64,000 nt of DNA from Aquimarina spongiae (GCF_900141785.1 NZ_FQYP01000013.1:1-64000), one strand, 5' to 3'. Positions 24,633-33,140 are shown, numbered from the stretch's first letter. Program-made: numbers and translations. The notes: generated by a model not told the origin, from the sequence alone.

Positions 24633-25343
24633 ATGGAAGAATTTCAGCAAGTATTACCGGTAAGCTCACTATCCGACGAAAAAAGAGTAGCATTTTATAA
24701 AAAAACATATACGCATTTGGCAATGGCCGTTTTACTTTTTGTGATCGTAGAATGGTTCTTTTTTCAAGTAGATGCCATTGTAGAATTTGCATTTTCAATG
24801 ACACAAGGATTTAGATGGTTAATGATGTTAGGAGGTTTTATGCTAGCCACTTCTTTTGCTGAGAAAATGGCTTTTAAAAACCACAACATCAATCAACAAT
24901 ATCTTGGACTTCTATTATACGTGATTGCCGAAGCCTTTATTTTTATACCGCTTATCAAAATTGCTATGATGATTGCCGAAAGTGGAGGAGAGAATATCCT
25001 TTACCAGGCGGCAATTCTTACGTTATCCCTTTTTACCGGTTTATCTGCAATAGTTTTAATCACCAAAAAGGATTTTTCTTTTTTGAAATCAGCATTAGCT
25101 ATTGGATTTTTTATCGCTTTGGGATTGATCGTAGGAGGTATGATATTTGGATTTAACCTAGGTTTATGGTTTAGCGCAGGAATGGTTGTATTGGCTTCGG
25201 GGTCGATATTATATCAAACTTCTAATATGGTTCATAAATATGCCGAAGATCAATATGTAGGAGCTTCTTTAGGTTTGTTTGCCTCGCTAATGCTACTCTT
25301 TTGGTATATCCTAAGTATTTTAATGAGATTGAGCGGAGACTAA
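24633..25343 (+). CDS. Bax inhibitor-1/YccA family membrane protein
   Basis: The 236-residue protein has seven predicted helices. The N-terminal FYKKTYTHLAMAV motif and the late helices with Gly and Asp-rich ends (YAEDQYVGASLGLFASLMLLF) fit the BI-1 (UPF0005) family. Bacterial members such as YetJ are pH-sensitive calcium leak channels; YccA modulates FtsH. The role here is unassigned. A good terminator follows within 25 bp. Confidence 0.88.
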   Translation: MEEFQQVLPVSSLSDEKRVAFYKKTYTHLAMAVLLFVIVEWFFFQVDAIVEFAFSMTQGFRWLMMLGGFMLATSFAEKMAFKNHNINQQYLGLLLYVIAEAFIFIPLIKIAMMIAESGGENILYQAAILTLSLFTGLSAIVLITKKDFSFLKSALAIGFFIALGLIVGGMIFGFNLGLWFSAGMVVLASGSILYQTSNMVHKYAEDQYVGASLGLFASLMLLFWYILSILMRLSGD

Positions 25344-25364
25344 CAGTCAAGACAATTATATAAC

Positions 25365-25401
25365 CAAAGCCAAATACTATAATAGTGTTTGGCTTTTTTA
25401 T
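25365..25401 (+). terminator. Hairpin terminator after the BI-1 gene
   Basis: AAGCCAAATACT pairs with AGTGTTTGGCTT (one mismatch) around a short loop and is followed by TTTT. It touches the 3' end of the convergent ypdA-like gene. Confidence 0.75.
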
Positions 25402-26369
25402 TGATGTATTTTTTGGGAAATAGTGTTCAAAATCGTTTTGGCATGTATTCTCGAGTTTTCTATAAACCAAATATGGGTGTCCATTCCGCCACAGATAACA
25501 CCTGCCAAGAATAGATTTTCTATATTAGTTTCCATCGTTTCCTCATTATATTGGGGATATAATTTCTGATCGTCAGAAAGTTCGATGCCAATTTTCCGCA
25601 GAAACTCAAAATTGGGTTTATATCCTGTTAGTGCCAGCACATAATCATTTTCAATACTTAGTGCTCCATCGGGAGTATCTAATACTAAACTATCTTTCGA
25701 AATTTCTTTGATAGTGGTATTATAATATGCCTTAATACTTCCTTCGTTGATTCGGTTTTCGATATCTGGGCGTACCCAGTACTTTACCCGTCTTCCAATC
25801 TCTGGTCCGCGTACGATCATGGTGACTTCTGCTCCTTTACGGTAACATTCCAAAGCAGCATCAACTGCAGAATTACTGGCTCCTACTACGGCGAGCTTCT
25901 GCTTGGCAAAAAAATGAGGATCCTTGTAATAATGAGATACTTTTGGCAATTCTTCTCCGGGAACATCTATCGTATTTGGGATATCATAAAAACCAGTTGC
26001 AACAATCACAAAAGATGCGGTGTATGCTTCTTTTTCTGTAGTAATTGAGAAAGAATCTCCTTCCTTCTTTACCTCATTTACTTTTTCGAATAAGTTGATG
26101 TTGAGATCGTTTGAAGTCACAATTCTTCGATAATACTCTAATGCTTCATTACGTTTGGGTTTGGCTTCCTTGCTGATAAACGGAATATCATCAATTTCCA
26201 ACTTTTCAGATGAAGAAAAGAACTGCATATTGATGGGGTAATTGAATAAGGAGTTCACAATAGGACCTTTTTCTAAAATAAGATAATTGATGCCGTTTTT
26301 TTTTGCTTCCAACCCACAGGCAATCCCAATAGGACCACCTCCAATAATAATTAAATCTATATGCTTCAT
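25398..26369 (-). CDS. YpdA-type NADPH-dependent thiol disulfide reductase
   Basis: The 323-residue flavoprotein has an FAD-binding GGGPIGIACGLEAKK at about 9-23 and an NADPH-binding motif GASNSAVDAALE at about 163-174. The FAD-binding end is LFLAGVICGGMD. It matches YpdA (Bdr), which reduces bacillithiol disulfide and has no redox CxxC pair, unlike thioredoxin reductase. Bacillithiol is made by many Bacteroidota. It stands alone, facing the BI-1 gene. Confidence 0.85.
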   Translation of the reverse strand: MKHIDLIIIGGGPIGIACGLEAKKNGINYLILEKGPIVNSLFNYPINMQFFSSSEKLEIDDIPFISKEAKPKRNEALEYYRRIVTSNDLNINLFEKVNEVKKEGDSFSITTEKEAYTASFVIVATGFYDIPNTIDVPGEELPKVSHYYKDPHFFAKQKLAVVGASNSAVDAALECYRKGAEVTMIVRGPEIGRRVKYWVRPDIENRINEGSIKAYYNTTIKEISKDSLVLDTPDGALSIENDYVLALTGYKPNFEFLRKIGIELSDDQKLYPQYNEETMETNIENLFLAGVICGGMDTHIWFIENSRIHAKTILNTISQKIHQ

Positions 26370-26466
26370 TGCTAAAAAGAATATCTATGAAAAGTTGTCG
26401 TTGCTCAACAGCTTTTCTTACCTCCAAATACAGGTTAAAACTACTAATTTTAAAAGTTTTAAAAAG

Positions 26467-26502
26467 GGAAAAGGCAAGTTCTATTACAAAACTTGCCTTT
26501 TT
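26467..26502 (-). terminator. Hairpin terminator after the CRTAC1-like gene
   Basis: AAAAGGCAAGTT and AACTTGCCTTTT form a 12-bp stem around a 9-nt loop, 22 bp past the stop codon at 26524 on the minus strand. Confidence 0.78.
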
Positions 26503-26523
26503 TGAGATGAAATAGGAACAGGT

Positions 26524-28284
26524 TTATTTAATAACCAACTTTTTAACGGTACTCATTCCATCTACGACTACTTCTAAAAAATAATTACCTCCGGGAAATG
26601 CGGATGTATCCAATATGATGTTTTCGTCGGGAGCGAAGGTTTTTTCTACTAATTGATTTCCAGAATTACCTTTTAACCTTACGGTTATCGGATTTGATGA
26701 TTGCCCTCCGATTACTTTAACTTTTACTCTTTTTTTTGCAGGGTTGGGGTATACTATGATTCGTTTTTTGATGTCTTTAATCGGTGGCGAAATCGGTTTT
26801 TTTTTGCCTTCTTCGATAATATAGAACTGATTCACTCTTAGGTTTTTGAAAGTATCTACAGTTCCCGAAGGCCAGTAAATGGTTAAACTGTCTATTTTTG
26901 GAGATTTGTTAAGTCCAAAATGCGCTCTCAAACTATTGTGTCCCATAAATGTGTTTGAAGCCGAAATCTCCCTTTTTTGAGTTACTGTCTTTCCTTTTAT
27001 TTTTGAGGTGAGCACTAACCTCGCTCCCAAAGCAGCTTTGTTGGATGGATTGCCAATAAGTTTAAAGTTTACAAAGTGATTTTTAATAAAAAGATCGTTT
27101 CTGAATAGCCCTTTTAGGCTGTTGCCTACCACAAAAAAATCAAGATCACCGTCATTGTCATAATCTCCGATAGTGGCTCCTGTAGAATTTCCGCCTGTAA
27201 GGGTATTGATAAGGTTAGATTCACTTTCGGTAAAAGTACCATCTCCATTGTTGATATAGTATCCACTTCCTTCGGGATTGGATCCGGTAATAATAACATC
27301 CAGATCTCCATCGTTATCAAAATCTCCCCATGCATTGGATAAATTTTGATTATTTGCCGTTGTAAAAGGAGTACTAGTCTCTACATAATTTCCAGAGTTA
27401 TTGACATAGAACTTGTTGGTGGTACCAGAATAGTTGGTTAAGCAAATATCCAAATCACCATCATTATCGTAATCAATAGCATTATAACATTGACCATCTT
27501 GCGGGTCTTCAGAAAATGAAAGCTCAGAAGTGGCAATTTTTTCAAACCCTTCTTGTCCGGTTTCTATCTGTAGGTTTTTGAATAGAAAATCAGGTTTAGT
27601 TCCATCAGGTCCCGCAGCCGGACCACTAGCTATTAATAAATCAGTGTCTCCGTCTTCGTCATAATCCGTCCAGTTGGAGACGGTATAGGCGGCTTTTTCG
27701 GTTAGAAACTCATAGGGCTCGGTAACTTCAGTAAATGAACCATCGGCATTACCTCTATACAAGCGATTTGGAAAACTAAGAGGATTCAAAAAGCCGTCGG
27801 CAAAGGTGAGTATAAAATCGGGATAACTATCGTTGTTGTAGTCACACCATTGTGTGCTCCATGTACCAGAACTAATGGTGTTTAGTATGGTGTTTGCTTC
27901 TTCAAAGTTTCCATTACCATCATTGGTGTATATTCGTGTTTGTAAGGTTGAAGGCGCAGAAAACCGAGAGTAAATCAGATCCAGATCTCCGTCATTTTGA
28001 TAATCTGCCCAACTGCATCCTACCAAGGCCGTTGCCGTAGGGATTGAATCGCTGCCCACGGCAACTTCAAATTTCCCTTTTCCGAGATTTCTATAAATCG
28101 TTCCTCCATAGAATAGGTCGATCAATTGGTCATTGTCGATATCTGTCCATGAAGTTCCGAAATAGGTGCCTCCAATTGTAGGTTCGGATACAATAGGATT
28201 GGAGGTATCTGTAATTAATGTGAATTTTTGAGAAAAAACAGTGAATGAAATACTGCAAAACATAAATAATAATGACGCTCTCAT
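26524..28284 (-). CDS. CRTAC1-like FG-GAP/VCBS protein with ASPIC domain and T9SS sorting domain
   Basis: The 586-residue secreted protein has a signal peptide ending TVFSQ. Six or seven FG-GAP/VCBS blades follow at about 40-400, each with a DxDxDG-like calcium loop (DYNNDSYPD, DYDEDGDTD, DYDNDGDLD, DFDNDGDLD). An ASPIC/UnbV domain is at about 410-490 (ALGARLVLTS, SLRAHFGLNKSPKIDSLTIYWPSG). A type A sorting domain ends it (IVYPNPAKK to VKKLVIK). By family knowledge it is a calcium-stabilised beta propeller exported by T9SS, and the ligand is unknown. It stands alone with its own terminator. Confidence 0.9.
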   Translation of the reverse strand: MRASLLFMFCSISFTVFSQKFTLITDTSNPIVSEPTIGGTYFGTSWTDIDNDQLIDLFYGGTIYRNLGKGKFEVAVGSDSIPTATALVGCSWADYQNDGDLDLIYSRFSAPSTLQTRIYTNDGNGNFEEANTILNTISSGTWSTQWCDYNNDSYPDFILTFADGFLNPLSFPNRLYRGNADGSFTEVTEPYEFLTEKAAYTVSNWTDYDEDGDTDLLIASGPAAGPDGTKPDFLFKNLQIETGQEGFEKIATSELSFSEDPQDGQCYNAIDYDNDGDLDICLTNYSGTTNKFYVNNSGNYVETSTPFTTANNQNLSNAWGDFDNDGDLDVIITGSNPEGSGYYINNGDGTFTESESNLINTLTGGNSTGATIGDYDNDGDLDFFVVGNSLKGLFRNDLFIKNHFVNFKLIGNPSNKAALGARLVLTSKIKGKTVTQKREISASNTFMGHNSLRAHFGLNKSPKIDSLTIYWPSGTVDTFKNLRVNQFYIIEEGKKKPISPPIKDIKKRIIVYPNPAKKRVKVKVIGGQSSNPITVRLKGNSGNQLVEKTFAPDENIILDTSAFPGGNYFLEVVVDGMSTVKKLVIK

Positions 28285-28365
28285 AAGCCCAGGTTTTAAA
28301 GATTGATGATTCTAAATTCTTCAAAAACAGGGGAGAAAGGGTTTAGAATTATAATTTTTTACTTC

Positions 28366-29496
28366 TTATTTATCTTGAACCACTATGTTTTGCTTTTTAA
28401 ATTCTGAAGGTGTGCAGTTGAATTTATTTTTGAACGCAGTATTGAAGGTAGCTTTGTTGTTGAATCCAACATCAAAATAAATAGTTTTGATACTGGTTTC
28501 AGGATCTTCTAAAAGCATCTTTTTTGCTTCTTCCAAACGATAATCATTAATAAACTGATTAAAATTCTTTTGTGCTTTTTCATTAATCAGTTTAGATAAG
28601 GTGTGGCTGGAAAAGCCAATCTTATCTGCCAAATGAACCAGCCTAAGGTTATTATCTAGGTAGGGTTTTTCTTTTGCAATATAGGAGAGTAGCTGTTGGT
28701 GAAATTCATTTTTTGTGGCTTCTGTTAATTCATTCTGATTAGAGTTTTTAATAAATAAATTAGCCAATAACTCTCCATTAAAAATAGAAGGTTCTTTATA
28801 AACCATATATCCCAGGCCGTATATGGCCAATGACATAGAAAATGAAATTCCATAGTCCCAGGCTACATTAAAGAACGAGAATCTAACTAGTGTATAATAG
28901 CTGATATAAGAAATGGTAAATACCAGAAACAAATTAATTAATAAACGAATCCATTTTGTTCTAAGGATTTCAAATTCTGAAGTTTGTTTTCCTTGGTATA
29001 GAGCGATAAAATCTTTTATGATTACAATGTAGATAATCAAGGATAAGGCTGCCAACCAAGGAGATTTGATAGACCAATAAAAGTAAACCAGGTTTTCGTT
29101 ATTATAGTCCTGTATATTTTGAAAACCATTGGATTTCACATAATAAATAAGATGCAATACAAAAGAAAGTAGGGCAGGGACATAATGATACCATCCTATT
29201 TTGAAAGATTTGTCATAAAACCTGGTAATATAGTGATACACCAAAGGACCAAAGGATAAATACCATACTGCATCAAAAAAATACAAATGTGGGTATATGC
29301 TCTGGTATTTTGTCCAAAAAAAGACATACTGCAAGAGGATGAAAGAAAATCCTAGAATAAGTAGGATAATCGGTAGATTATGAGCTCTACTTCTTTTATG
29401 AAGACTTAATATGATGCTCAGGAAAAATCCAAACGAACTGACCAACAGGAACATTGAAGTCCAGGTGTCAAATGATGGAGATAATTCCTGAGGCAT
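28366..29496 (-). CDS. Membrane-bound AraC-family transcriptional regulator
   Basis: The 376-residue protein has seven predicted membrane helices in the first 240 residues. A C-terminal AraC/XylS double helix-turn-helix is at about 270-370 (LVHLADKIGFSSHTLSKLINE, IKTIYFDVGFNNKATFNTAFKN, TPSEFKKQ). This 7TM-HTH layout is common in Bacteroidota and may join a membrane or small-molecule signal to DNA binding. It starts 12 bp after rpe on the same strand, so it is probably in the rpe transcript. The target genes are unknown. Confidence 0.88.
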   Translation of the reverse strand: MPQELSPSFDTWTSMFLLVSSFGFFLSIILSLHKRSRAHNLPIILLILGFSFILLQYVFFWTKYQSIYPHLYFFDAVWYLSFGPLVYHYITRFYDKSFKIGWYHYVPALLSFVLHLIYYVKSNGFQNIQDYNNENLVYFYWSIKSPWLAALSLIIYIVIIKDFIALYQGKQTSEFEILRTKWIRLLINLFLVFTISYISYYTLVRFSFFNVAWDYGISFSMSLAIYGLGYMVYKEPSIFNGELLANLFIKNSNQNELTEATKNEFHQQLLSYIAKEKPYLDNNLRLVHLADKIGFSSHTLSKLINEKAQKNFNQFINDYRLEEAKKMLLEDPETSIKTIYFDVGFNNKATFNTAFKNKFNCTPSEFKKQNIVVQDK

Positions 29497-29508
29497 GACG
29501 AAGTTTAT

Positions 29509-30171
29509 TTAGGTTTTGATTATTGCTTTGAGCTCTTTTATGGTCTGAGTAGGGTTCTCGCTTTTGAATACAAAACTTCCGGCAACAAGTACATCTGCAC
29601 CGGCTTCTACCAGTTGTTTAGCATTTTTGTCGGTTACTCCACCATCTATTTCTATACGGGTGTTGGCACCATTTCTATCGATAATCTCTCTTAGTTGTTT
29701 TACCTTTTTATAGGTGTTTTCTATAAAAGATTGTCCTCCAAATCCTGGGTTTACACTCATTAAGCAAACCAAGTCAATATCGTTGATAGTGTCTTCAAGT
29801 AAACTTACATTGGTATGAGGGTTAACCGCTACACCAGCTTGCATTCCTTCTGCTTTTATGGCTTGCAATGTACGATGAAGATGTGTACAGGCTTCATAAT
29901 GCACTGTAAGGATATTGCTTCCAAGATCGGCAAAAGTTTTGATGTATCGATCTGGCTCTACAATCATCAAGTGCACATCAATTGTTTTGTTGGCATGTTT
30001 TACAATATCCCGTAACACTGGCATCCCAAAAGAAATATTGGGCACAAAAACGCCGTCCATGATATCGATATGAAACCAATCTGCTTCACTATTATTGATC
30101 ATTTCTACATCTCGTTGCAAATTTGCGAAGTCCGCCGCCAGAACAGATGGGGCAATAAGTTTTGAAGCCAT
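29509..30171 (-). CDS. rpe: Ribulose-phosphate 3-epimerase
   Basis: The 220-residue TIM barrel interconverts ribulose 5-phosphate and xylulose 5-phosphate in the pentose phosphate pathway. Catalytic and metal residues are in HIDIMDGVFVPN (His, Asp), DVHLMIVEPD (His) and EIDGGV (Asp). The phosphate-binding loop is MSVNPGFGGQSF. The length is normal. It shares a strand and short gap with the AraC-type gene downstream. Confidence 0.96.
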   Translation of the reverse strand: MASKLIAPSVLAADFANLQRDVEMINNSEADWFHIDIMDGVFVPNISFGMPVLRDIVKHANKTIDVHLMIVEPDRYIKTFADLGSNILTVHYEACTHLHRTLQAIKAEGMQAGVAVNPHTNVSLLEDTINDIDLVCLMSVNPGFGGQSFIENTYKKVKQLREIIDRNGANTRIEIDGGVTDKNAKQLVEAGADVLVAGSFVFKSENPTQTIKELKAIIKT

Positions 30172-30220
30172 AAAATTGTTTGTTTTTCGCTAAAGTACTA
30201 TTTAACTTTCAATTTATAGC

Positions 30221-30628
30221 CTAGGAAAGCTTCATAAATTTTTGGGTCAAATACGATATGCTTTTAAAATGTTCGGGGTTATTGGTTTTTAATCTTTTTA
30301 AAAAATGTTGTAGTTCTTTATGGCCGCTTTGACTAGAAATTACGGCAAAAGAAGAGTGATATTCTGTAAAAGTGCTATTGTTGATTTCTTTATCCAGTAT
30401 TTTAATCACATTGTAGTGTCGGCGATCTTCTTTTATTTTATGAAATAAAGGGAGAATGACTTCTTTTTCGCCTTCAAGAACCTGAAAAAAATTCCCTTCA
30501 GAATGCATTAATATACCAGTAATGTCTAGTTTGGAATTGTTTTGTTTAACGTGCGCCATGATTTCCGAAAGCATGGTGTCGGATACATCGGGGCTAACAG
30601 TACTTACATAGCATATGGTATGCCTCAT
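30221..30628 (-). CDS. BLUF domain blue-light sensor, single domain
   Basis: The 135-residue protein is a lone BLUF domain plus a short C-terminal extension. The flavin-switch residues are Tyr7, Asn31 and Gln49, with exactly the spacing of Tyr21, Asn45 and Gln63 in AppA. The positions of the semi-conserved AppA Trp104 and Met106 hold Tyr90 and Ser92, so the beta-5 strand that passes the signal on is altered. By family knowledge it binds FAD and responds to blue light. With no effector domain it should act through a partner protein or oligomer change. No obvious partner is adjacent. Confidence 0.85.
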   Translation of the reverse strand: MRHTICYVSTVSPDVSDTMLSEIMAHVKQNNSKLDITGILMHSEGNFFQVLEGEKEVILPLFHKIKEDRRHYNVIKILDKEINNSTFTEYHSSFAVISSQSGHKELQHFLKRLKTNNPEHFKSISYLTQKFMKLS

Positions 30629-30736
30629 AGCATGAGCAATTGTGATACCCTCTAAATTACGATATTCTTAACTATTGTTTAGGGGTAATATCATTTTTTC
30701 TAGAAAATTTCACATAATTCGTTAAATATAACTTAA

Positions 30737-30753
30737 AGAAAAAACCTCCGGTA
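30737..30753. repeat. Left 17-bp direct repeat of the rpoD-adjacent island
   Basis: AGAAAAAACCTCCGGTA, identical to 32184-32200. The right copy is half of the rpoD terminator; this copy lacks the second arm. The pair brackets 1.4 kb with two regulators and an integrase relic, as expected for attachment-site copies. Confidence 0.6.
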
Positions 30754-30843
30754 TTCCAATAAAACTATGGTTTAAATGAAGTGAATCGCGAAAAATCATG
30801 TGGTTAAAACAAGGTAAGTTGATTTTAGAATCGGAAATGTTGC

Positions 30844-31066
30844 TTTTTGTATCGATTGACTGACTTAAATTTACTTTATTTACTAGTAACTAGTCTTGTG
30901 TTTCATCTTTTTGCTTTGATTTTAGCATTTTTTGATACATTTGTTCACGTTCTTCCATAATGGCACGTTGTTCAATTGTTTCTTTGTACATCTGCATAAG
31001 AGGCATTTTCTCAGCTTCTTTAATATTGTCAAATATTAATTTGATTGCATCATTTAGATCGAATTT
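30844..31066. repeat. Tandem duplication, copy 1
   Basis: This block runs from the tract after the first XRE gene into its C-terminal coding part. It matches 31294-31522 at most positions (TTTTGTAT..GAC..ACTTAAA.. and then the shared coding part). The duplication therefore includes non-coding DNA. Confidence 0.6.
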
Positions 31067-31285
31067 AACACCTGCTTTCTCATAATATGCAGTTTGAGTG
31101 TTTTTGTAAGATTTTTTATTATTATCAAGAAGCCTATTTACTGTTTCTATAGCTGTTTTAGGGATTTTACGATCTCCTTGTTCCCAATTTTGGTAACCTC
31201 TTAGAGATAAACCGAGCTCTTCAGCCATTTTGGCTTGGGTAAATCTTAGTTTTTTTCGGATTTCTTTGAGGTTTAAATTATTCAT
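30890..31285 (-). CDS. XRE-family HTH regulator, paralogue 1
   Basis: The 131-residue protein has an XRE helix-turn-helix at about 5-45 (IRKKLRFTQAKMAEELGLSLRGYQNWEQG). A linker and a helical C-terminus follow (FDLNDAIKLIFDN, KEAEKMPLMQMYKETIEQRAIMEER) that should form a coiled coil. The C-terminal 55 residues are nearly identical to those of the next gene, while the HTH halves differ strongly. It lies inside the 17-bp repeats with the integrase relic, consistent with cargo of a small integrated element. Targets are unknown. Confidence 0.8.
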   Translation of the reverse strand: MNNLNLKEIRKKLRFTQAKMAEELGLSLRGYQNWEQGDRKIPKTAIETVNRLLDNNKKSYKNTQTAYYEKAGVKFDLNDAIKLIFDNIKEAEKMPLMQMYKETIEQRAIMEEREQMYQKMLKSKQKDETQD

Positions 31286-31293
31286 TATTAAAA

Positions 31294-31522
31294 TTTTGTA
31301 TTGATCGACGGACTTAAACTTCTTTATATACTAGTACTATACTAACTAGCCTTGTGTTTCATTTTGTTGTTTTGATTTTAACATTTTTTGATAAATACGT
31401 TCACGCTCTTCCATAATTGCGCGTTGTTCAATTGTTTCTTTGTACATCTGCATAAAAGGGGTTTTCTCAGCTTCTTTAAGGTTATCAAAGATTAATTTAA
31501 TAGCGTCATTTAATCCAAATAC
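31294..31522. repeat. Tandem duplication, copy 2
   Basis: Second copy of the block at 30844-31066, covering the downstream tract and the 3' coding part of the second XRE gene. Confidence 0.6.
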
Positions 31523-31708
31523 AGTTTTTTCAGAGCTATTGTTTTTACTTAATAGTTTTTGTGCTTTTATCTCAATTTTACGAGGGATTTCACGCTCGCC
31601 ATATACGTATTTTTGATAAGCACTCTTAGATATTTCCAGTAAATCAGCTATTTCTTGCTGATTTTTACCTAAAATATTCTGGACTTCTTTTAATTGTAAG
31701 CTATTCAT
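31346..31708 (-). CDS. XRE-family HTH regulator, paralogue 2
   Basis: The 120-residue protein has an XRE domain at about 5-45 (VQNILGKNQQEIADLLEISKSAYQKYVYG). Its C-terminus is shared with its paralogue (GLNDAIKLIFDN, EAEKTPFMQMYKETIEQRAIMEER). The linker is shorter by about ten residues. The strong conservation of the C-terminus against a diverged DNA-binding half suggests that the two can form mixed dimers but read different operators; this is inference. Its start codon lies directly after the integrase relic on the same strand. Confidence 0.8.
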   Translation of the reverse strand: MNSLQLKEVQNILGKNQQEIADLLEISKSAYQKYVYGEREIPRKIEIKAQKLLSKNNSSEKTVFGLNDAIKLIFDNLKEAEKTPFMQMYKETIEQRAIMEERERIYQKMLKSKQQNETQG

Positions 31709-31710
31709 TG

Positions 31711-32141
31711 TAATTTTATTATAGAATTATTTGTGTTGGAATAAATCTGATTGAAGGTAAAAGCTTTATCCAATACTGAACCACTAGATAAGCATATTAT
31801 TCTTCTAAGATTTCATAAAGATTATATCCTTATTTTGCTATCCGTTTTAACTCTTTACAATAGCGCTCTAGTACTTTTTAGTACCTCTGGTGAATAGTTC
31901 TGTAATAGCTATCTTGCTTAAATCGCCGTTATTACTTCATTTTACCCATTGTTACATTTCGAAAATATCAAGTCGTCATACAACTAAGCCTTGTTTAAGA
32001 AGTGACCACTTTTCATAAATATTTTGGCGCATCTCAGTCTTTAGTCTCACCACCACAATAAATGCGAGGTTTACTGTATTGCTTTTTCAAAAGTGTTACT
32101 TTTGGTGTTACTTTGTTTATAAGATTGGTTAGTTTAGACAT
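31711..32141 (-). pseudogene. Decayed tyrosine integrase, N-terminal part
   Basis: Translating the minus strand from ATG 32141, behind an AGGAG, gives MSKLTNLINKVTPKV, then KPRIYCGGETKD and a TGA at 32034. The same frame beyond the stop still shows integrase-like pieces in the right order: YFRNVTMGKMK, RRFKQDSYYRTI, KVLERYCKELKR, GYNLYEILEE, each parted by stops. A shifted frame then gives VLDKAFTFNQIY. This order fits the arm-binding and early core-binding region of Bacteroidota phage-type integrases. The catalytic domain is absent; the XRE gene starts where it should continue. At least six stops and one frameshift make it a pseudogene. It explains most of the 568-bp gap at 31709-32276. Confidence 0.65.
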
Positions 32142-32183
32142 TGGAAACTCCTATAAAACTAGCCTTTAGCGTAATTAAATCTT

Positions 32184-32200
32184 AGAAAAAACCTCCGGTA
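32184..32200. repeat. Right 17-bp direct repeat, inside the rpoD terminator
   Basis: AGAAAAAACCTCCGGTA, identical to 30737-30753. It forms the T-tract and one arm of the rpoD terminator and lies 43 bp from the integrase relic start, the usual place for an attachment site. Confidence 0.6.
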
Positions 32201-32213
32201 ATCAGCCGGAGGT
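32186..32213 (-). terminator. Terminator of rpoD
   Basis: On the minus strand ACCTCCGG and CCGGAGGT form an 8-bp stem around a 7-nt loop followed by six T. It lies about 65 bp past the rpoD stop. Confidence 0.8.
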
Positions 32214-32276
32214 CATTCATCAATCAAAAAACGAACAGTTATGTTATAAAACTGTCTGTAGCCGCAATTTAGGAAT

Positions 32277-33140
32277 TTATCCTAAATAAGTCTTTAATAT
32301 TTTACTTCTAGATGTATGTTTTAATCTACGAATTGCTTTTTCTTTAATTTGTCGGACACGTTCACGTGTTAAATCGAACGTCTCTCCAATTTCTTCTAGA
32401 GTCATTGGATGCTGATCTCCAAGACCAAAATACAGTCTAATTACATCCGCTTCTCTAGGTGTTAAGGTTTCCAAAGCACGCTCAATTTCTGTACGAAGTG
32501 ATTCGTGCAATAGTGATCTATCGGGATTTGGAGATTCACCAGAATTTAATACATCATAAAGGTTAGAATCTTCTCCTTCTACCAATGGTGCATCCATACT
32601 TACATGACGACCAGAATTCTTCATTGATTCTTTTACGTCATTGATAGTCATATCTAGTTCCTTCGCAATTTCCTCTGCACTTGGTGGGCGCTCATGTGAT
32701 TGCTCCAAAAATGCATAGGTCTTATTGATCTTATTGATAGATCCAATTTTATTCAAAGGCAATCTTACAATACGAGATTGCTCTGCCAACGCTTGTAGAA
32801 TCGACTGACGAATCCACCAAACCGCGTAAGAAATAAATTTAAATCCACGAGTTTCATCAAAACGTTTAGCAGCTTTGATAAGACCAAGGTTTCCTTCGTT
32901 AATAAGGTCAGGAAGTGTTAATCCTTGATTTTGATATTGTTTAGCAACAGATACTACGAATCTTAAATTGGCTTTTGTTAATTTTTCAAGTGCTCTCTCA
33001 TCACCAGCTTTGATACGTTGTGCTAATTCCACCTCTTCATCAGCAGTAATCAAATCTACCTTACCAATTTCCTGTAAATACTTATCTAGCGATGCAGTTT
33101 CACGATTCGTTACCTGCTTCGTAATTTTCAGCTGTCTCAT
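32277..33140 (-). CDS. rpoD: Primary RNA polymerase sigma factor (sigma-70)
   Basis: The 287-residue sigma factor has region 1.2 (ASLDKYLQEIGKVDLITADEE) and region 2 with ANLRFVVSVAKQYQNQG and FKFISYAVWWIRQSI. Region 3 and region 4 follow, the latter with MTLEEIGETFDLTRERVRQIKEKAIRRL. It lacks region 1.1 and the long spacer of the proteobacterial protein, which is normal for Bacteroidota. This type of sigma factor reads the TTG/TAnnTTTG promoters noted in this window. The terminator downstream coincides with one arm of a direct repeat. Confidence 0.96.
   Translation of the reverse strand: MRQLKITKQVTNRETASLDKYLQEIGKVDLITADEEVELAQRIKAGDERALEKLTKANLRFVVSVAKQYQNQGLTLPDLINEGNLGLIKAAKRFDETRGFKFISYAVWWIRQSILQALAEQSRIVRLPLNKIGSINKINKTYAFLEQSHERPPSAEEIAKELDMTINDVKESMKNSGRHVSMDAPLVEGEDSNLYDVLNSGESPNPDRSLLHESLRTEIERALETLTPREADVIRLYFGLGDQHPMTLEEIGETFDLTRERVRQIKEKAIRRLKHTSRSKILKTYLG

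Noticed and set aside
27000..28100. Repeated GAT-rich segments on the minus strand
   Set aside because: They encode calcium loops of FG-GAP blades in the CRTAC1-like protein and are not a separate DNA repeat.
32001..32276. A small RNA or tRNA in the gap downstream of rpoD
   Set aside because: No cloverleaf or conserved tRNA arm was found; the sequence is better explained by the integrase relic and the rpoD terminator.
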